Source: Paraspadella gotoi
Lineage: Eukaryota; Chaetognatha
Assembly (NCBI GenBank): GCA_051294375.1
Contig: CM119268.1
Location: 17,176,502-17,240,501, forward strand
Reading direction: 5' to 3'
DNA: 64,000 nt
Shown: one piece after another, positions 13,440 through 26,732 of the stretch
Layout: the number at the start of each line of letters is the position of its first letter
How positions within the stretch are numbered: position 1 is the stretch's first letter
The notes under the pieces: generated by a model
What the model saw: only the letters and a program-made list of their open reading frames with translations
Database searches by the model: none
Told to the model about the DNA's origin: nothing
Made by a program: the position numbers and the translations under genes

Positions 13440-13730
13440 CGAGACTGGTTAGAACGTAGCCGGTACTCGATTATGATTGGTTCGTTCACAACCTCCTGGC
13501 AGCATCGTTCTCTCAATGGGACTTCTGATTGGTCGCGAATTTCTCCGGAGATCGTATGTGTTTTCTTTCTTTTTTCTTCTTTTTTTTAGAGACGATGAAG
13601 ATGACGATGACGACGACGATGAATTCGAGAGGAGGAGTGGGGGAAGAAGAGTGCTAACGTCCGATATGTGTTCGCTGATTGAAGGATTTTATGACCAATG
13701 AGCGACGCCCAGTGTTGCAGCTGAAGCAAA
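13440..13730 (+). promoter_or_regulatory. CCAAT-rich candidate promoter
   Basis: CCAAT boxes in either direction occur at 13476 and 13528 (ATTGG) and 13695 (CCAAT), with several CpGs and a GA array just upstream. It lies about 600 bases before the orphan first exon at 14313. The link to that exon is an inference. Confidence 0.3.
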
Positions 13731-14312
13731 GATTGTCCGCTTTTTTCGTGTGTCCTTTGCGCCATTGACGCCTCCTTTTATTTCGCGTTTACCCTTCGAA
13801 TTTCGCGGTTAGGATTAGGATAAAAGCATTTAGCCTCACATTGTGAGAGTAAGGGAGGAGAAAAAGAGGAATTAGTTGAAGAACGATTTAGGTTTTTTGC
13901 TCTGGTTTGTGAAAAGAAACTATAATGAAGATGAAAGACTCTGTAAGAAATAGGCAATAATATTATTATCATTATTATTAAATCCAATTTAATTAGTTTA
14001 GGGAATTGTTTAGATGACTGAATCAACAAGAGCAACCTCAATACAATTAACACAATTATTGCAATCGCTAGAGCTTTTAAAAAATATATATAAGCTGAAC
14101 CTGTTCGATTGATTGATTTTTCATAGCTAAACATTTGTTGTGTAACATCCAGCGACTGAAATGTCACATAATTGAAAAATTAATTTTTTTAGTTAATTTC
14201 TTTTTATTTCTTGAAATGATTAAAAAGTTTATGTACCCAAGTTGACGAATCTTGTTTTTTTTCTTTTGTCAATTCCGTTCTGTCAATAGAACTTAGATCA
14301 TAGTAACTAAGA

Positions 14313-14416
14313 ATGAAGCTCGAATTTTTACTCATGTACGCGGCGATGGTTTGGCTCATCTGGAAATTCGCTTCAATGATGGCGGCCGTTATGAAGGAAG
14401 CCAATCACAAGCTAGG
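14313..14416 (+). CDS. Orphan first coding exon with hydrophobic N-terminus
   Basis: ATG at 14313 opens 34 codons ending at a strong donor (CTAGG|gtgagt) in phase 2. A TAA lies upstream in the same region (taactaagaATG). The encoded start is hydrophobic (LLMYAAMVWLIWKFASMM), like a signal anchor, then turns charged (KEANHK). It looks like the first exon of a small membrane or secreted protein. I could not find the next exon in the following 3.5 kb. The opposite strand is also open here but lacks splice signals of similar quality. Unrecognised. Confidence 0.35.
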
Positions 14417-14694
14417 GTGAGTTTTTATTTCGTCAACCTTAATATTCCGTTTGTACGATGAGCTGTTTTTTTCCTTCTGAATTTACATTAGTGGTGAAAA
14501 TTGATATAAAAAATTTTAACCCAAAACCGTTTCTTGACAGATTTTAACGCGAGTGGTCAAACGCGAAGGTTAATCAAGAAAAGGAATATGAAATACGAGA
14601 GAAATAAAACGTTAAATAAAACTGACATCTTTAGACTTGGACGAAGTACGTTTTGGTTTTAGAACAATATTTTAGTTAGATTTATAAACTTAAA

Positions 14695-14830
14695 ACATTT
14701 ATTTAATGTTTGAAATCGGACATGTTTCGAGTCTTTATAAGCGATAAACAATTTGCTTATCGCTTATGAAGACTCGCAAAACAAGAGTCGAAAAATGTCC
14801 TAATTGTCCATTTTCAAACATTAAATAAAT
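14695..14830. repeat. Imperfect palindrome / hairpin
   Basis: The outer arms ATTTATTTAATGTTTGAAA and TTTCAAACATTAAATAAAT are complementary. The inner arms around AAGCGATAA and TTATCGCTT, with CGAGTCTTTA opposite TGAAGACTCG, also pair, leaving a short central loop near 14749-14756. This is probably a small foldback or MITE-like element. No coding sequence is present. Confidence 0.6.
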
Positions 14831-17800
14831 CGTTGTTGAAGCCTATGAAAAACTTTTGTTTTTCTTCAAAATTACAAAATGAAACGAAAAGAGAGAAATA
14901 ATACGGTATCTGTAAACTAGTTTTTCTGAGCCATTGAATCGGAACGATATTTCTATCTAATGATCATAATTTGTTTACAAAAACCCCCAAAAAAATAATT
15001 TTGTGGCTTAGTCTTAAACTTACAGAAGATTATCATCCTGTCTTTCTTCGTTGTATACCTAAAAATTAAAATTTTATTATCTGCTGACTGAAATTTAGAT
15101 ACAAGAAGAACTCATATTCTGATTCATCATCAACTGGATAAATTTAGTCAATGAGTACAATTGATAACAAGTCACAAAGAAGTTGCAATTAAGAGATAAA
15201 GAGTGAAAGATAGAAAATAAAAACAGAAAAGATCACAGACGTGAAAAAAAAAAATTAAATCAAACGATGCAATGGAATTCGCTGCCTAAGAAATCTAATT
15301 TAATAAAAAAAAAGACTGACTGGATTTTCACAAAAAAAAAATAAACAAACAGTTAAATAAATAAACCTAACAGAACCTAACAAAACAAAACAAAACAAAA
15401 ATTTAAAAATAGCTTGCCAATTAATGAAATAGGCACAGCCTCAACTTGCGAAATGTCTTGCTCTTTTGTTTTCAGCGACGCTTGGGCAACGTATAGAGTT
15501 TTGATAGACTGATAATTATAATTTAAATTAAAAAAAATAACAAAAAACACGAGTTATTAACAATGGACTAGAGAGAGATAAAACCAAGATTTAAAGCATT
15601 ATTAAACAAGAAATAAAAAATTCAAATACATATACTGTTAACACTATATGCACTAGCTAATCGACAAGAGTTTTTATTTAACTAAAAACAATAATGACCC
15701 GATAAATCTCCATAAAAATATCGGCCACTCTTGAACATCTCCCGGATTGGTACGTATCGTCGTCATTTGTGTCAACATCAATTTCCAGCATTTCAAAAAA
15801 ACTTGCAATTTCTTTGTATAACTCGGGGTACATAAGTATTTTAAAAATCATTCCGACTTCTAAGTGGTAACGTAACTAGCAAAATATTTAAGGGATTGTT
15901 ACATTAAATAAAGAAAGAATTTGATTAAAATTAATCTAAGCGTAGGGGATAGAAGTATCAAAGCATTTAAAAAACTTAAATTATAAAATAAAGGGCTCTA
16001 TTCCAAGCCCATACTTCAGACATTGTAGAATACTTTTTATGTATTTCTCCCAGATGAATTACCGCATTAATTTTGAAAATAATTGGGATATTGTAGCTAG
16101 GTATTAAGGGAGAAAGTCGATTATAAGTAATAATTCTGAACGAGAAGTTTTTTTTTTTTCATTTCATAGGATTGAATATGAGGGAGTAAAACCTCATTTT
16201 CGTCATAAAACTCTCCTAAGCCTAAGGTACTTCGTATTAAAATCGATCATTTGTTTTTTGTTATTTTTTTTTTAAGAAGAGGACATAAATAATGGTATTC
16301 AGGCTTATAAGTAAAACGTATTCTCAAATTTTCGAATTGTAAGGATATGGATTTTTTAGTTGTGACGAAAGTTACTGGCCAAAACTAATGCATCGCGATT
16401 TGAAATTGCATATATCGACGTTGCTGATAGCCGGTGATTCACGACTTTCTGCCGATTCCGAACCTGCAATAGGAAAAAAAAAAAGAAATAATTTAGAAGC
16501 CGCTATAGAAAAAGAAGCCAGTGAACTTTTTTCTTATATTTTTATATCGATAGATGTGGAATGACGGGAATATTTGTAAATCTCAAGTTTCGCTTAATCG
16601 GACCTCACCATTGTGGAGAAATCTTAGGAAACCCATCAAAATTCCACCCCTTTTTTTTCAACATTCTCGCCTTTTAAAGAATTTTTGCCGATTCTGACTT
16701 CCTCTTACAAACTTATAATTCCGCTAGTTAATTTTTTTTTCTTAAACGAGCGAAGGGAATCCACAACTTTCTGTTATTTTATGATTTCTGGGTAAAAAAT
16801 ATAATAAATTACATTAACATTGGGATATTATGAAAGTATAATGTCTTGTGAAGCCTGTGAGAGTTAAATAATTAAAAAATTCGCATATATTTTATTATTG
16901 AAAAATGACAGTAAAATGAAGAAGTTGAATGTCTTCCGGCTCATTTCAGTAAACATCCCTGTTCTCTAGCATAAAATAATGTTTACTTTTTGTTGGTGGA
17001 AAAGAAAGATAAATACTTAGGCTGTGATGGGGGATAGATAATTTTGTAGAATTTTGTAAAGCATGCTTGTAAAATCAGAACAAGCAATATTTAAGTGAGC
17101 AAAAATTCACAATTTTCTTTATCCAAAAACTTCAAAGTTTTACTAGAGTAGCAATTTAACCTTTTTTCTTTCAAGAGTCATTAAAAAGAATTAAATTTTT
17201 CATTTATCTTATGGGGTGTCATTAGTTTTAAATTTCATTATAATTTTTGACTTAGTTTGACACTCACCCTAAAGGAGGTTTCAGCATAAGTAATTCTAAA
17301 ATTGTATCTTGTATATGCCCTATGATTATGGCTTCATTTTGGTACTATTACCATCCTTTATCTTTATTCCTTCAAAAGATATTAGGAAAAATCAGTTTTT
17401 TTTCTCAACCTTCCTTTTAATTTCTTTTTAAATAAAATTTCGCGATTCAAACCGGACTATTTCATTTAAACCTGATCATTTTATGTCAAAATCATTATAA
17501 AATGAAAAAAGAAAAATAGGACAAGCTCTTCAGACACCAAAGCTATCAGAATCGCGAAATTCGAAGTTGCTCCATGTAACAGGAACATATAGCAATCCCG
17601 TTTGCAATTTTAAGTTTGTAAACTTTCCCTTTCATTTCTATAGTATAATGAGGTTTGAAAATTCCCGGAGATGAGTAGTAGCATTTCCCTGGCTTGTTTG
17701 ATATTAAATCCTTTATCAAATGCCCATAAAACAAATAGGACAAGCTCTTCAGATGTAACGCTCTCGGAATGTGCGTTTTTACAAGTGTTTTTTAACCGAA

Positions 17801-17949
17801 TTTTTGGCAAACGCGTTGCAATTTGGGTAGTCAGATTTGAACGGAATTCTCTATTAGTAAAAATGTTGAATTTTTTTTTAAGCGAGATTCTCGTCTAAAT
17901 AATTGTAAAGAAGTGATCCAGCGAGAAATTTCAATGAAAATTGATTAAT

Positions 17950-17955
17950 TTATTT
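17950..17955 (-). terminator. Poly(A) signal of the RhoGEF gene
   Basis: TTTATT on the plus strand reads AATAAA on the sense strand, about 18 bases after the TAA at 17975-17973. It implies a very short 3' untranslated region if used. Confidence 0.35.
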
Positions 17956-17972
17956 TTATAAACCAAGTTTCT

Positions 17973-20900
17973 TTAACAACCGTTCCACCTGTGAGAGAAT
18001 AAAGAGTGAGATTTTCCGCTTTTGTGATCCTCATCATTGGCCATCGTCTTTGCCGGCTTGCTACTCCCCGTCGGATTTTGCAATTGCATCAGGAACAAAT
18101 TTTGCACATCCAATATACCCTAAAAGAGAAATGGGCACATTTTCGTATAGATACTGAAGATACTGAATAGTTAAATGAGAATGAACATTATTTAATTAAT
18201 GTCCGTCTTTTTTCCATAATACGATTTAATTAGCTTCTTCCTGAATTTTTTTCCGCCTTTCTACCAATACGCATATTATTATTAAATTCGATGACAATTC
18301 TAATTCATTTAAGATTTAAGATGACCTTTTTTTGGCCAAGACCCACAACATCCTTTTCTCGCAATCACCTTTATGGCATTGGTCCACTTGTCCTTGTCCT
18401 CCGCAGAGGGCAGCGCGAGGACAAAGGTCTTGTCGGCTTCCGGTTGTTTGTCGTGAATGACAAAGACGCGATTCGTTGGATCCTCGTTGTTTCCTGTCGT
18501 CGTCGTCATCGTCGGCGGCGTCGGCGTCGGCGTTGGCGAAGAAGACGGCGGCGTCGGCGTCGTAGCCTGCGGCGGCGGCGCCGGCGCCTGCGGAATGCCC
18601 TTGGGCGGTTTCTCCACGAAAAGCATCTTGTTGACCTGAAGATGAAAGCCCAGGAAAACTTATTTTAATACTTATTTATGAAATTAGCGAACAACAACAA
18701 CAACCAAAACAACTTAAATAACCGGAACAACAATAACAACAACAACGGTCGTAACAATAAAAACAACCGAAACAATAACAACAACAACCAGAACATCAAC
18801 CACAACGAACCTTGACTTGATTCTTGTAGAGAAAGAAGGGTTGACTCATTCCCTTTTTAAGACTCAGTTTCTCCGCGAAGACGATGAGCTGCTCGAAGAG
18901 GAAAACTTCTCGCTCGACGAAGGGCGTCGGCGACGGCGTCGGCGAATCCGGACTTCCGGTCGACGTCAGCGCCTCGTAGTGGGACGTCGTCATCTCGGCC
19001 ACCTGGTGGGAGCAATGTAGAGGGATGTTTAATATCGGATTATACGTGGTAGTATTGTCCGATGTCGGATGCATTATTTCGGGTTTCGGACCAGTTTGGG
19101 TTTTTTGGGTTTTGGGACAATAATGAATAATGTATAGCTAAATCCTCACACTTTCGCCTTCGACGATAAAAAAAGAACTACAATGGCAATGACCATGATA
19201 CCGACAACGACAGCTGCAATATTCACAATCCAAAAGAGTCATCAAGATTTGTTTACCTCTGACAACTAAAATAAAAACAACGCCGACAATGACGATAACA
19301 ACGACAAAGAAACTTTCAAACGTCTACGACTTGAATGATCGATGACTTTGACCTGGACGGCGCCTAAGATGAGGAGTTTTCCCTGAGCCGTGATTTTGCC
19401 GAAGGTGTTGTCGAACCCTTGGAGGCGACCGACGGTCATCATCTCGTTGGCCGCCTTTGGGATGCGTTGCATGATCGACACCACTTTCTGTTGGGAAGAA
19501 TGTTTGGATCAAAATACATGTTTGACAAATTGATTATTTCTTGACTAATTCTTTTTTTTTTTTTTTTTTTTTTGAAGAAGGTTTTTGGTTTCAAAGTTAC
19601 TATAATGAAAGAGAGCCCAAATCGCTAGAGTCAGACAAAAGACGTCTCGCGGCTTTTTGCAATCGATATCTGACGATTCATCCGGATTAAGCTTTTTACT
19701 TTTAGAGCAACGATGCTCGCTCGCCAAACTCTTTCTTTTTGGATCTTTGGTTCGTTTCTGGTTACAGTTCGGGTTTCAGTTTCTTTCTATAAGTTTTTCA
19801 TTCAATTGTTAGCAGGAGAAACATTTTTAGAAGAGATTTGAGAATTTAATTAATTCGTTTCAGTTACAGGTAGTTTGACCGGCCCGTTCTAGCTAACAGC
19901 TCGTCAATCACTGGGCTCGAACTCCAGCCCTTCGGGTTGGAACTATAAGGCGAATGTCTCGCCTCCTTGCCTTATTAGCCTCTCTCCTTTCTCCAACCTT
20001 GAGCTGCGCCGTGTCTTCGCCCGTCCGCTCCGAGTATTTGAGGATGTCCTTCAGCAGCAACTGATACTTCATGATCCTCTGGACGGGTTTGATGAGAAAG
20101 TCGGATATCTGCAGCCGATGGTTGAACTCTCGACGCAGAGTCTCGAAGAAGGTGTCGAGGAACTCGCCGACGATCGCTTCCGACTTTGGTTTGTTCTCGC
20201 AGTAGACGTTGTAGATGTGTTCGAGGCTGGGATGGGGGTCGAGAGGAGAGGGCGGTTTAATTACGAGGGTGAAGATGTTGGGGGGGGAGGGGGTGGGGTC
20301 TGTGGGCAGAACCGTATTGCGCGTGGGTGTAAAATGAAAGGAAAAAAAAAAAAACAAGGAAACGGAAGAAAAGACGAATTATTATCGTGGGAAGAGAAAA
20401 AAAAGTGCGTGGGTCGGCGTGGTGTAGGAAGAGGAGCAGGAAGCGGAAGAAGAGGAGCGGAAGAAGAGGATTGGAAGAGTGGAGCCAGTGAGGAGCGGCA
20501 GTAGGTCTCGAGAGGAGCGACATTGAAAAAAAGAAGAGAGTAACTTGCAAATTTCCGTTTGAAAGATCGCGTGCGCTTCGAGGGTTAAAACGACAACAAC
20601 AACGACAACTCTCACCGGCGTTGACGCTCGCCCGTTCGACCGCAGAAAACCAAAAAAAGATTCGGGGATTTCGAGGTGGAACATTTTTCCAAATCCGGAA
20701 GGAAAATGTTCCGGTGAAATTCGTAAATCATCTAAAATGGGGAGGATAGGAAAAATGAGTGACAAATGCTTCACGATATCTTTGTTTGGCCGCAGTTGAA
20801 ACCAGTGGCCGCGCCAATACATGTAAATCACTTTCAAGGGCTAAAACTGAACTGTTACTGCGGCACTATTAACATTTTGCTACTTGCAAAAATATTTTAT

Positions 20901-21426
20901 GAATCAAAAGAATATTATTTTTGTTTCGATATATTATATTATATATGATTAGAATAAGAAATTGAATAAAATAAAATATAAAATATTGTTTTGTTGAAGA
21001 GCAGGTGTAAGTGAAGATCTTGTGGGTGCAGATAAAGTTTATTTTGAATGTCCCTTTGTCTTACAAAAAGCTTCCTTCTTTGTAGAGCCCTCTAGTAGAA
21101 TAGGGTGAAAACACAGGGAAAATTTAATGGGACGCTTCAGCAACAAAGATATCGGGTATTATCAACACTGTAAAAAATTTGCTGATGGTTAAAAACTAAA
21201 TTTTTTAGCACCAGTTTTTAAAACGTAGAAGCGAAGATTGGGAAGAAATAAATATTTTTGAAAAAAATATTGTTTTGGCCGAAAACTGACTTGAATGTTG
21301 CCGAAAATGATGAGTTCCTTGTTTCCCTGTAATCCGTCCGGAATTCCGTCGCCCTTCATCCGGGGAATGTAATCCTAACGAAAAAGACATGGAAGTTTTT
21401 GTTTTTGTGATGGAGAGAGGAAGACA

Positions 21427-21482
<56 letters not shown>

Positions 21483-24026
21483 TTAACAATATCTCTCTCC
21501 TATTTTGCCATTTCGGTTATCATAATCTGCAACATTAAAAAGAGGAACGCGACGAAAATCTTTTGTCCTGATTTTTTTTTTTCTATAGAGGCTCATGTAA
21601 TCCCATTAGGAATTAAATTTCTGATTAGATCTTCTCGTCCTCTCTCTCCTCTCCTCTCTTCTCTCTCCTTCTTCTCTCTCTTCTCTTTCTCTCTCTCTCT
21701 CTCTCTTGCTCGTTCACTATTTGATTACCCATTTAATATTTTTCTTTGCGCGCAGACAAAACGAAAAGAGAGGAATGAAAGAAAGAATATAATCTTGGGC
21801 GTTCACCTCGACGATGAGATTATCTTTTTTATTAATGAAAAGGAGTTTTTAAATTTAAATTTAAAACAAAAACATAATCGTAACAAACCAACAAAAGTAT
21901 TTGAAAATCCTTAAGCATTCACAATTTAAACATAGGTCGCCAAATATTTTTACGCAATTGCCCGCAAGCAAGCGCATACACTAGATTTCTTCCGTGTAAT
22001 CGAAGAAAAAATAATGAGTTTAATATTCGATGCACTTCTGTTTAAAAAATTCCATCAAAACTCTATGTTCAATCTCTTAATCTCATTTGCATATTGCAAA
22101 CAATTTAAGGCCAGTAATTATTTAGCAAATAAGACGATCGAGTTCTGAATTAAATCAAACAAAATGGATTCGGCGATTTAATCGATTTTTTTTTTGGTTT
22201 AGTCCTTTTCGAAAAAAAAGCGTACATATGAGTCATAACCCTTCAGTTTAATAATATATTCGTGACATTTATTTATTGAATCTTATTAAGCATTTAAATA
22301 CTTATAACCGATGCTCATCTCAATCCATCCTATCCCTCACCTCGCAAACGCTCTTGAGATCATTAACGTACTGCTTCTCCGTCTCTATCAACTCTTGCAG
22401 GACGTAGGATCTCTTCAACACGGCCAGTTCCTCTTCCGTTTTTTGTTTCTCCGCCTCCGCGTTTGATCCGTTCGCCTCCGAGGCGCCTCCGCTTTCTTCC
22501 TTCGCTTCTCCCTTCCGGTCAGCGTCCGATTTTTCCAGCGGCGTCGTTTCGAGGGTGGAGGGGGCGTCGGAATCGGAGGGGGCGGAGGTTTCCACGGAGA
22601 GAACTGGGGCGTTGACGGAGGAGGACGACGACAGCGCCGCTTCCTTCGGACCGGCGTCGAAATTTCCGGCGTCCGGCCGATCGTCGAAATTCCCGGCGCC
22701 GGACGCGGCTTCCGAAGGCGCGTTGGAAGTCCTCGACGGCGAGGGCGAGGAGAGGGCGCCGGGGGAGCAGCCGTTGACGACGCCGCCGACGCCGCCGACG
22801 CCGTCGACGCCGAGGGAATCGAGCCCGCCGACACGAGCGGCGGCTGCGGCGGCACTGGAGTCTCTGTCGTTTCCGTCGGGGGCGGGAAAGAGGCGCTTGT
22901 CGATGAGGGCGTCGCTAATGTCGCAGGAGGAGAGCATTCCGTCCAGCGAACGCGTATCACAACCTTAGATGGCGCGGGTGACGTGAGTGGGAGATTAAGG
23001 AGAAAATGAAAAAAAATGGAAAACAAAAGGTGAATCGGCGACGAATTAAAATCAGACATATATATTATGCATATACTTTCTTCCTTAATTAATTTTGGAT
23101 AATATTACTTGCGGATTTCCGCCCCAATCGCTGCGGTTAGAAAATAGAAGCACCAGACGATACAAATTGGGTTAAAACCGTAGACATGTAAACAAAAAAT
23201 GCAGATTCAAACTGTTGCCTCGTCTCAGATTTTATGGGAAAAAAAAATACAGTCGCCCTTTTTAACCACGAACCAACTACTTTATACGGTGAAAATGCCC
23301 AAGAATATATATCATTAGTGTCCTTTTCTTTGATAAAGTAAAACATTTATAAGTCATTTATCAATTTTGTATTTAATATAAGACAACGACTACATTAACA
23401 ACATTCCCCCAGTTGCCCAGCAGCTTTCCCCCGTCCTCACTTGGATCGTCCGGCGAGACGACGACGGCGAGGAGTTTCGACTCGGTCAAGTCCGAGAGAG
23501 GGCGTGGCGCCGTCGGCGGAAGCGCCAGGTGGCGCCCCTTCTCCACGAGATGGCGCCCCTTCTCCGCCGCGGCTTCCTCGTCTTTTTCGATGAAAACCTC
23601 GTGAGGCGGCGCCGAAAGCGACATTTTGGATTTCTGACGAGAATAAAAAAATATTTAGTAAATGAATGGATTTCAAACATGGATGTATGCTGATCTGAGA
23701 ATCAAGGGTCTTTTTGGAAAATGGTCACACTCATATATAAAAGTCAAAGGGAGGTTTTTTTTTTATTATTTCTTCACATTATTATTTTCTGATTTTTTCC
23801 TTCAACTTTTCTCTCGTAGGTCAAACTTACCTTGGACCTGTTTTCCTTGACGCTGCCAAATCTTCTCCTCACGGGATTCGTGAACCAACGACAAAGGCTT
23901 GATCGTTTGGAGATTCCCGCGGGGCCCCCGGGGGCGGTTCCGGGAGGCGCCGATTCCCCGGGGAGACCCACGGTCTCAGGAAGCGAATCCCGCTGCCCCG
24001 CCGGCGTCGGAAGTGAGCTGAGAGCG

Positions 24027-24057
<31 letters not shown>

Positions 24058-24397
24058 CACTTTTTTCTTTAAACAAAATCGATGGAAAAAATCTTGTTGA
24101 GAGAAAAACATGAAAAGGGGAAAGAGAGAAAAAGAGATTGAGGAGATTAAGAATAAAATGGGAAAGTCGGGCGAAGCGAGAAAAAAATAAATCGATAACA
24201 ACGACGAATCAATTTATTTTTCATCTTTCAACCATATAAATATTTTTTTTTCGCGGCAGAATTAGTTCTAAAATAAAAACCGTCATTGACTTTTGTTTAT
24301 TGTTTTTTTTTCTCAGATGGCGTACCTCTCCTTCCGCGGGGGCGACAGGCGATTTGTCCTTTTTAAACTGAAGCGCCATGACGACGGAGGCGGGCAT
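17973..24397 (-). CDS. Trio/Kalirin/p63RhoGEF-type Rho guanine nucleotide exchange factor
   Basis: This family activates RhoA-type GTPases through a DH-PH unit. Eleven minus-strand exons: 24397-24326, 23992-23831, 23633-23441, 22963-22341, 21374-21291, 20731-20616, 20226-19998, 19487-19353, 19002-18811, 18635-18369, 18119-17973. Every junction is in phase and the total is 739 codons plus TAA. A Trio-like basic motif ([14 protein letters not shown]) lies near residue 65, and a disordered Ser/Ala/Gly-rich insert at about 143-320. The DH domain starts near 325 ([13 protein letters not shown]), with [24 protein letters not shown] and VGRLQGFD; the PH domain starts near 530 ([18 protein letters not shown]) and carries a Pro/Thr-rich insert. 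A closing helix ([15 protein letters not shown]) resembles the Gq-alpha contact helix. A good acceptor and then an in-frame TGA precede the ATG, so the first exon is probably untranslated and this is a short form, like p63RhoGEF or UNC-73E. No spectrin repeats, first GEF unit or kinase domain is in the window. Confidence 0.88.
19868..19985 (-). mobile_element. tRNA-like SINE remnant in a RhoGEF intron
   Basis: On the minus strand an A-box-like region (AAGGCAAGGAGGCGAGACA) is followed after a short spacer by a B-box match (GGAGTTCGAGCCC). It lies in the intron between the exons ending at 19998 and starting at 19487. No clear tail or target duplication is visible. Confidence 0.35.
21430..21478 (+). 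repeat. (GA)n microsatellite
   Basis: Uninterrupted GA run in the RhoGEF intron upstream (in sense) of the exon at 21374-21291. A degenerate CT-rich run follows at 21640-21710. Confidence 0.9.
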
Positions 24398-25136
24398 GCG
24401 ACGATCGAGTCGTCAACTGAAAAAAATAAAGGAAGAGCATCGAGTTAAATATTTTTATAAGATATTTTTACTATCTCACGAAAATGTTTCGTATCAAGAA
24501 GATACAGTTATTTTCATGAAAACGAACTTAGAATTTAAGTATCTAACGTTTATTAAATCTCATTTACGAAAAATAAGTAAAAAAAAAAGAAAATTACCAC
24601 TTTTACGTCTACAGACACGTTTTACTGTTAAAGTAAAAAGTTATTCATGTTTAAAATAGTAAAAAAAAAAACCGACTGGTTTTGCTGTATTTAACGTATC
24701 GGTGCATATCGATCCGACTCGGATACTCACTCACGACAAGGCCACTTTGACATTTGAACAGGAAAAGGAATTCCCAGTTTTGTTCTTTGTTGTTTTTTCC
24801 CTTCGATTGTTGATGTTGTTGATGATCGCTTACAACTTCTCTGCGGGGAGAGAAAAATCCTCGATGTTCATTTCTTTCCAGAAAAAATCATCGCGAGTCA
24901 TTTTTTTTTTAGTCGTCGGGGCGAAGAAAAGAAGATTAGAAAAGAGCGAGAGCGAGAGCGAGAGTGAGGGGGTAGAGAGAGAGAGAGAGAGAGAGAGATG
25001 TTTGCACTCAAAATACTTTCGATAAAAAGCGTCTTTTTTTACGACCAATTTATTTTTTCCGGAAAATGTATGAAAAAAATTGATAAGTTAATTCCTCTAT
25101 TTATTGAAATTTCAGTGCTTGGTGTTAAAATAACTT

Positions 25137-25242
<106 letters not shown>

Positions 25243-25580
25243 CTGGAAACATCTCGATCGCATCGAGAGTCAAAAATTAAAAAAAAAGAAAAAAGAAAAA
25301 TTTCGAATCATTGAAAGAAAATAAAGTCGGAGAAAAAGAATCTCTGTCATTATTGGAAGAAATATGCTAATGGACCGCTTAACAACCAACGTAAGCATTT
25401 TTCGTTACCGAAGCAAAATTCAAAAAAGCTGAAAAAGAAAAGATATCATAAATACACTAAAAAAATTCTGGCAGAGTGTAAGACATACGATGAAGAATAA
25501 AAATCGATTTTTGTTCAAGAAAGGGCGAGCGAGTCAGAGTGAGACTAAAAAAAGGACTACAGCGAGAGAGAAAAATAAAG

Positions 25581-25629
<49 letters not shown>

Positions 25630-26620
25630 TTGTGAAAAAAAAGTTAAGGATGAAGTTGAAGGGAACGCGGAAAAGTCGAAATCTTTCTCGTTTTTAGTCT
25701 CCCCTTAAGAATAGAATCACCAATTTTCCTTTATTTTCTTTCTGTTTTTTCTTTCTACTTATTTATATAATTTTTGTATTATAAAGTTTAAGAATACTCC
25801 AGACACACGCATTTGAGAAGCAGGTCAGGAAAGGGCAGCCGAAATTTAAGAAAGTTTACAAAATCAAGTTTACTAAAGAGTGACATTAAAACAATAAAAA
25901 TAAAATTTATCGCTGAATCGATTGTCAAAGCGAAAAGGAGCAATATCGATTTCGGTCAAACAAAAGAACATAAAGTTCGTATTTCAGGTCGAAACGTATG
26001 AATGAAAAAACGAAAAAAGACTAAGGATGAATGAGAATGAAGGACGTTCGATGAATAGAAACGCGTAACTGCAGAAAACGAGAAACAAGATCGCGCGACA
26101 GGACTAACAAAATCCTCGCTCTTAATGTCGTCCTTAAATTCAACGCCTTAAAACAAACAATTCTCTACCTGTCGTTGCTAAATGTCATCAGGGGGCAAGA
26201 AATCAGCAATGAGATTAAAGGAATGGTTACTACGCCAGATAAAAACTAAAGGCAATGCGACAGAAATAACTAAACATTGCGAAAAGAGCTTCGCGACTTA
26301 ACGCTACTAAACGATGTGGAACACAATAGAGCTAAAGTACTAAAGGGGTGGAGCCCTTATTCGGCTTTGACGTTCGACGTAGACTCGCCACGGCTTTTTT
26401 TCTTATCGCCAGAGCGCCTCTTAAAAAACTAAAACAGAAAGAAAACAAAATAAAAGAACAACGCCATTTTCCACGTTGTATTTTTCTTGGTGAGAGAGGC
26501 CCAGCGGCATCGACGTAACCACGCCTTTTAAAAAGGCGTCGACGGTCCAGAAGCAAAAAAATGTCGGGGACAGAGCGATGTACGGTAGATCACCGGGAAT
26601 TTTAAACGAGGGGCTGCGCG

Positions 26621-26732
<112 letters not shown>

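Larger units (their letters stand above)
6198..14312. other. Mostly non-coding 8.1 kb stretch
   Basis: I see no convincing exon here. It holds (CT)n/(GA)n arrays at about 7270-7465, 9410-9483, 12846-12912, 13119-13210 and 13337-13410; a (CTTT)n array at 11393-11560; poly-A/T runs such as 9941-9961; and two GC-rich patches with CCAAT boxes. Long reading frames here are Lys/Arg/Glu, Ser/Leu or Phe-rich translations of the repeats. Confidence 0.6.
14417..17972. other. AT-rich stretch without a confident gene
   Basis: No supported gene. A minus-strand candidate exon begins at about 16466, after the acceptor tattgcag, and is open for about 30 codons; it could be an alternative last exon of the RhoGEF gene. 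The 17-base string ATAGGACAAGCTCTTCA occurs at about 17516 and again at about 17736. Everything else is AT-rich sequence with poly-A/T tracts. Confidence 0.45.
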
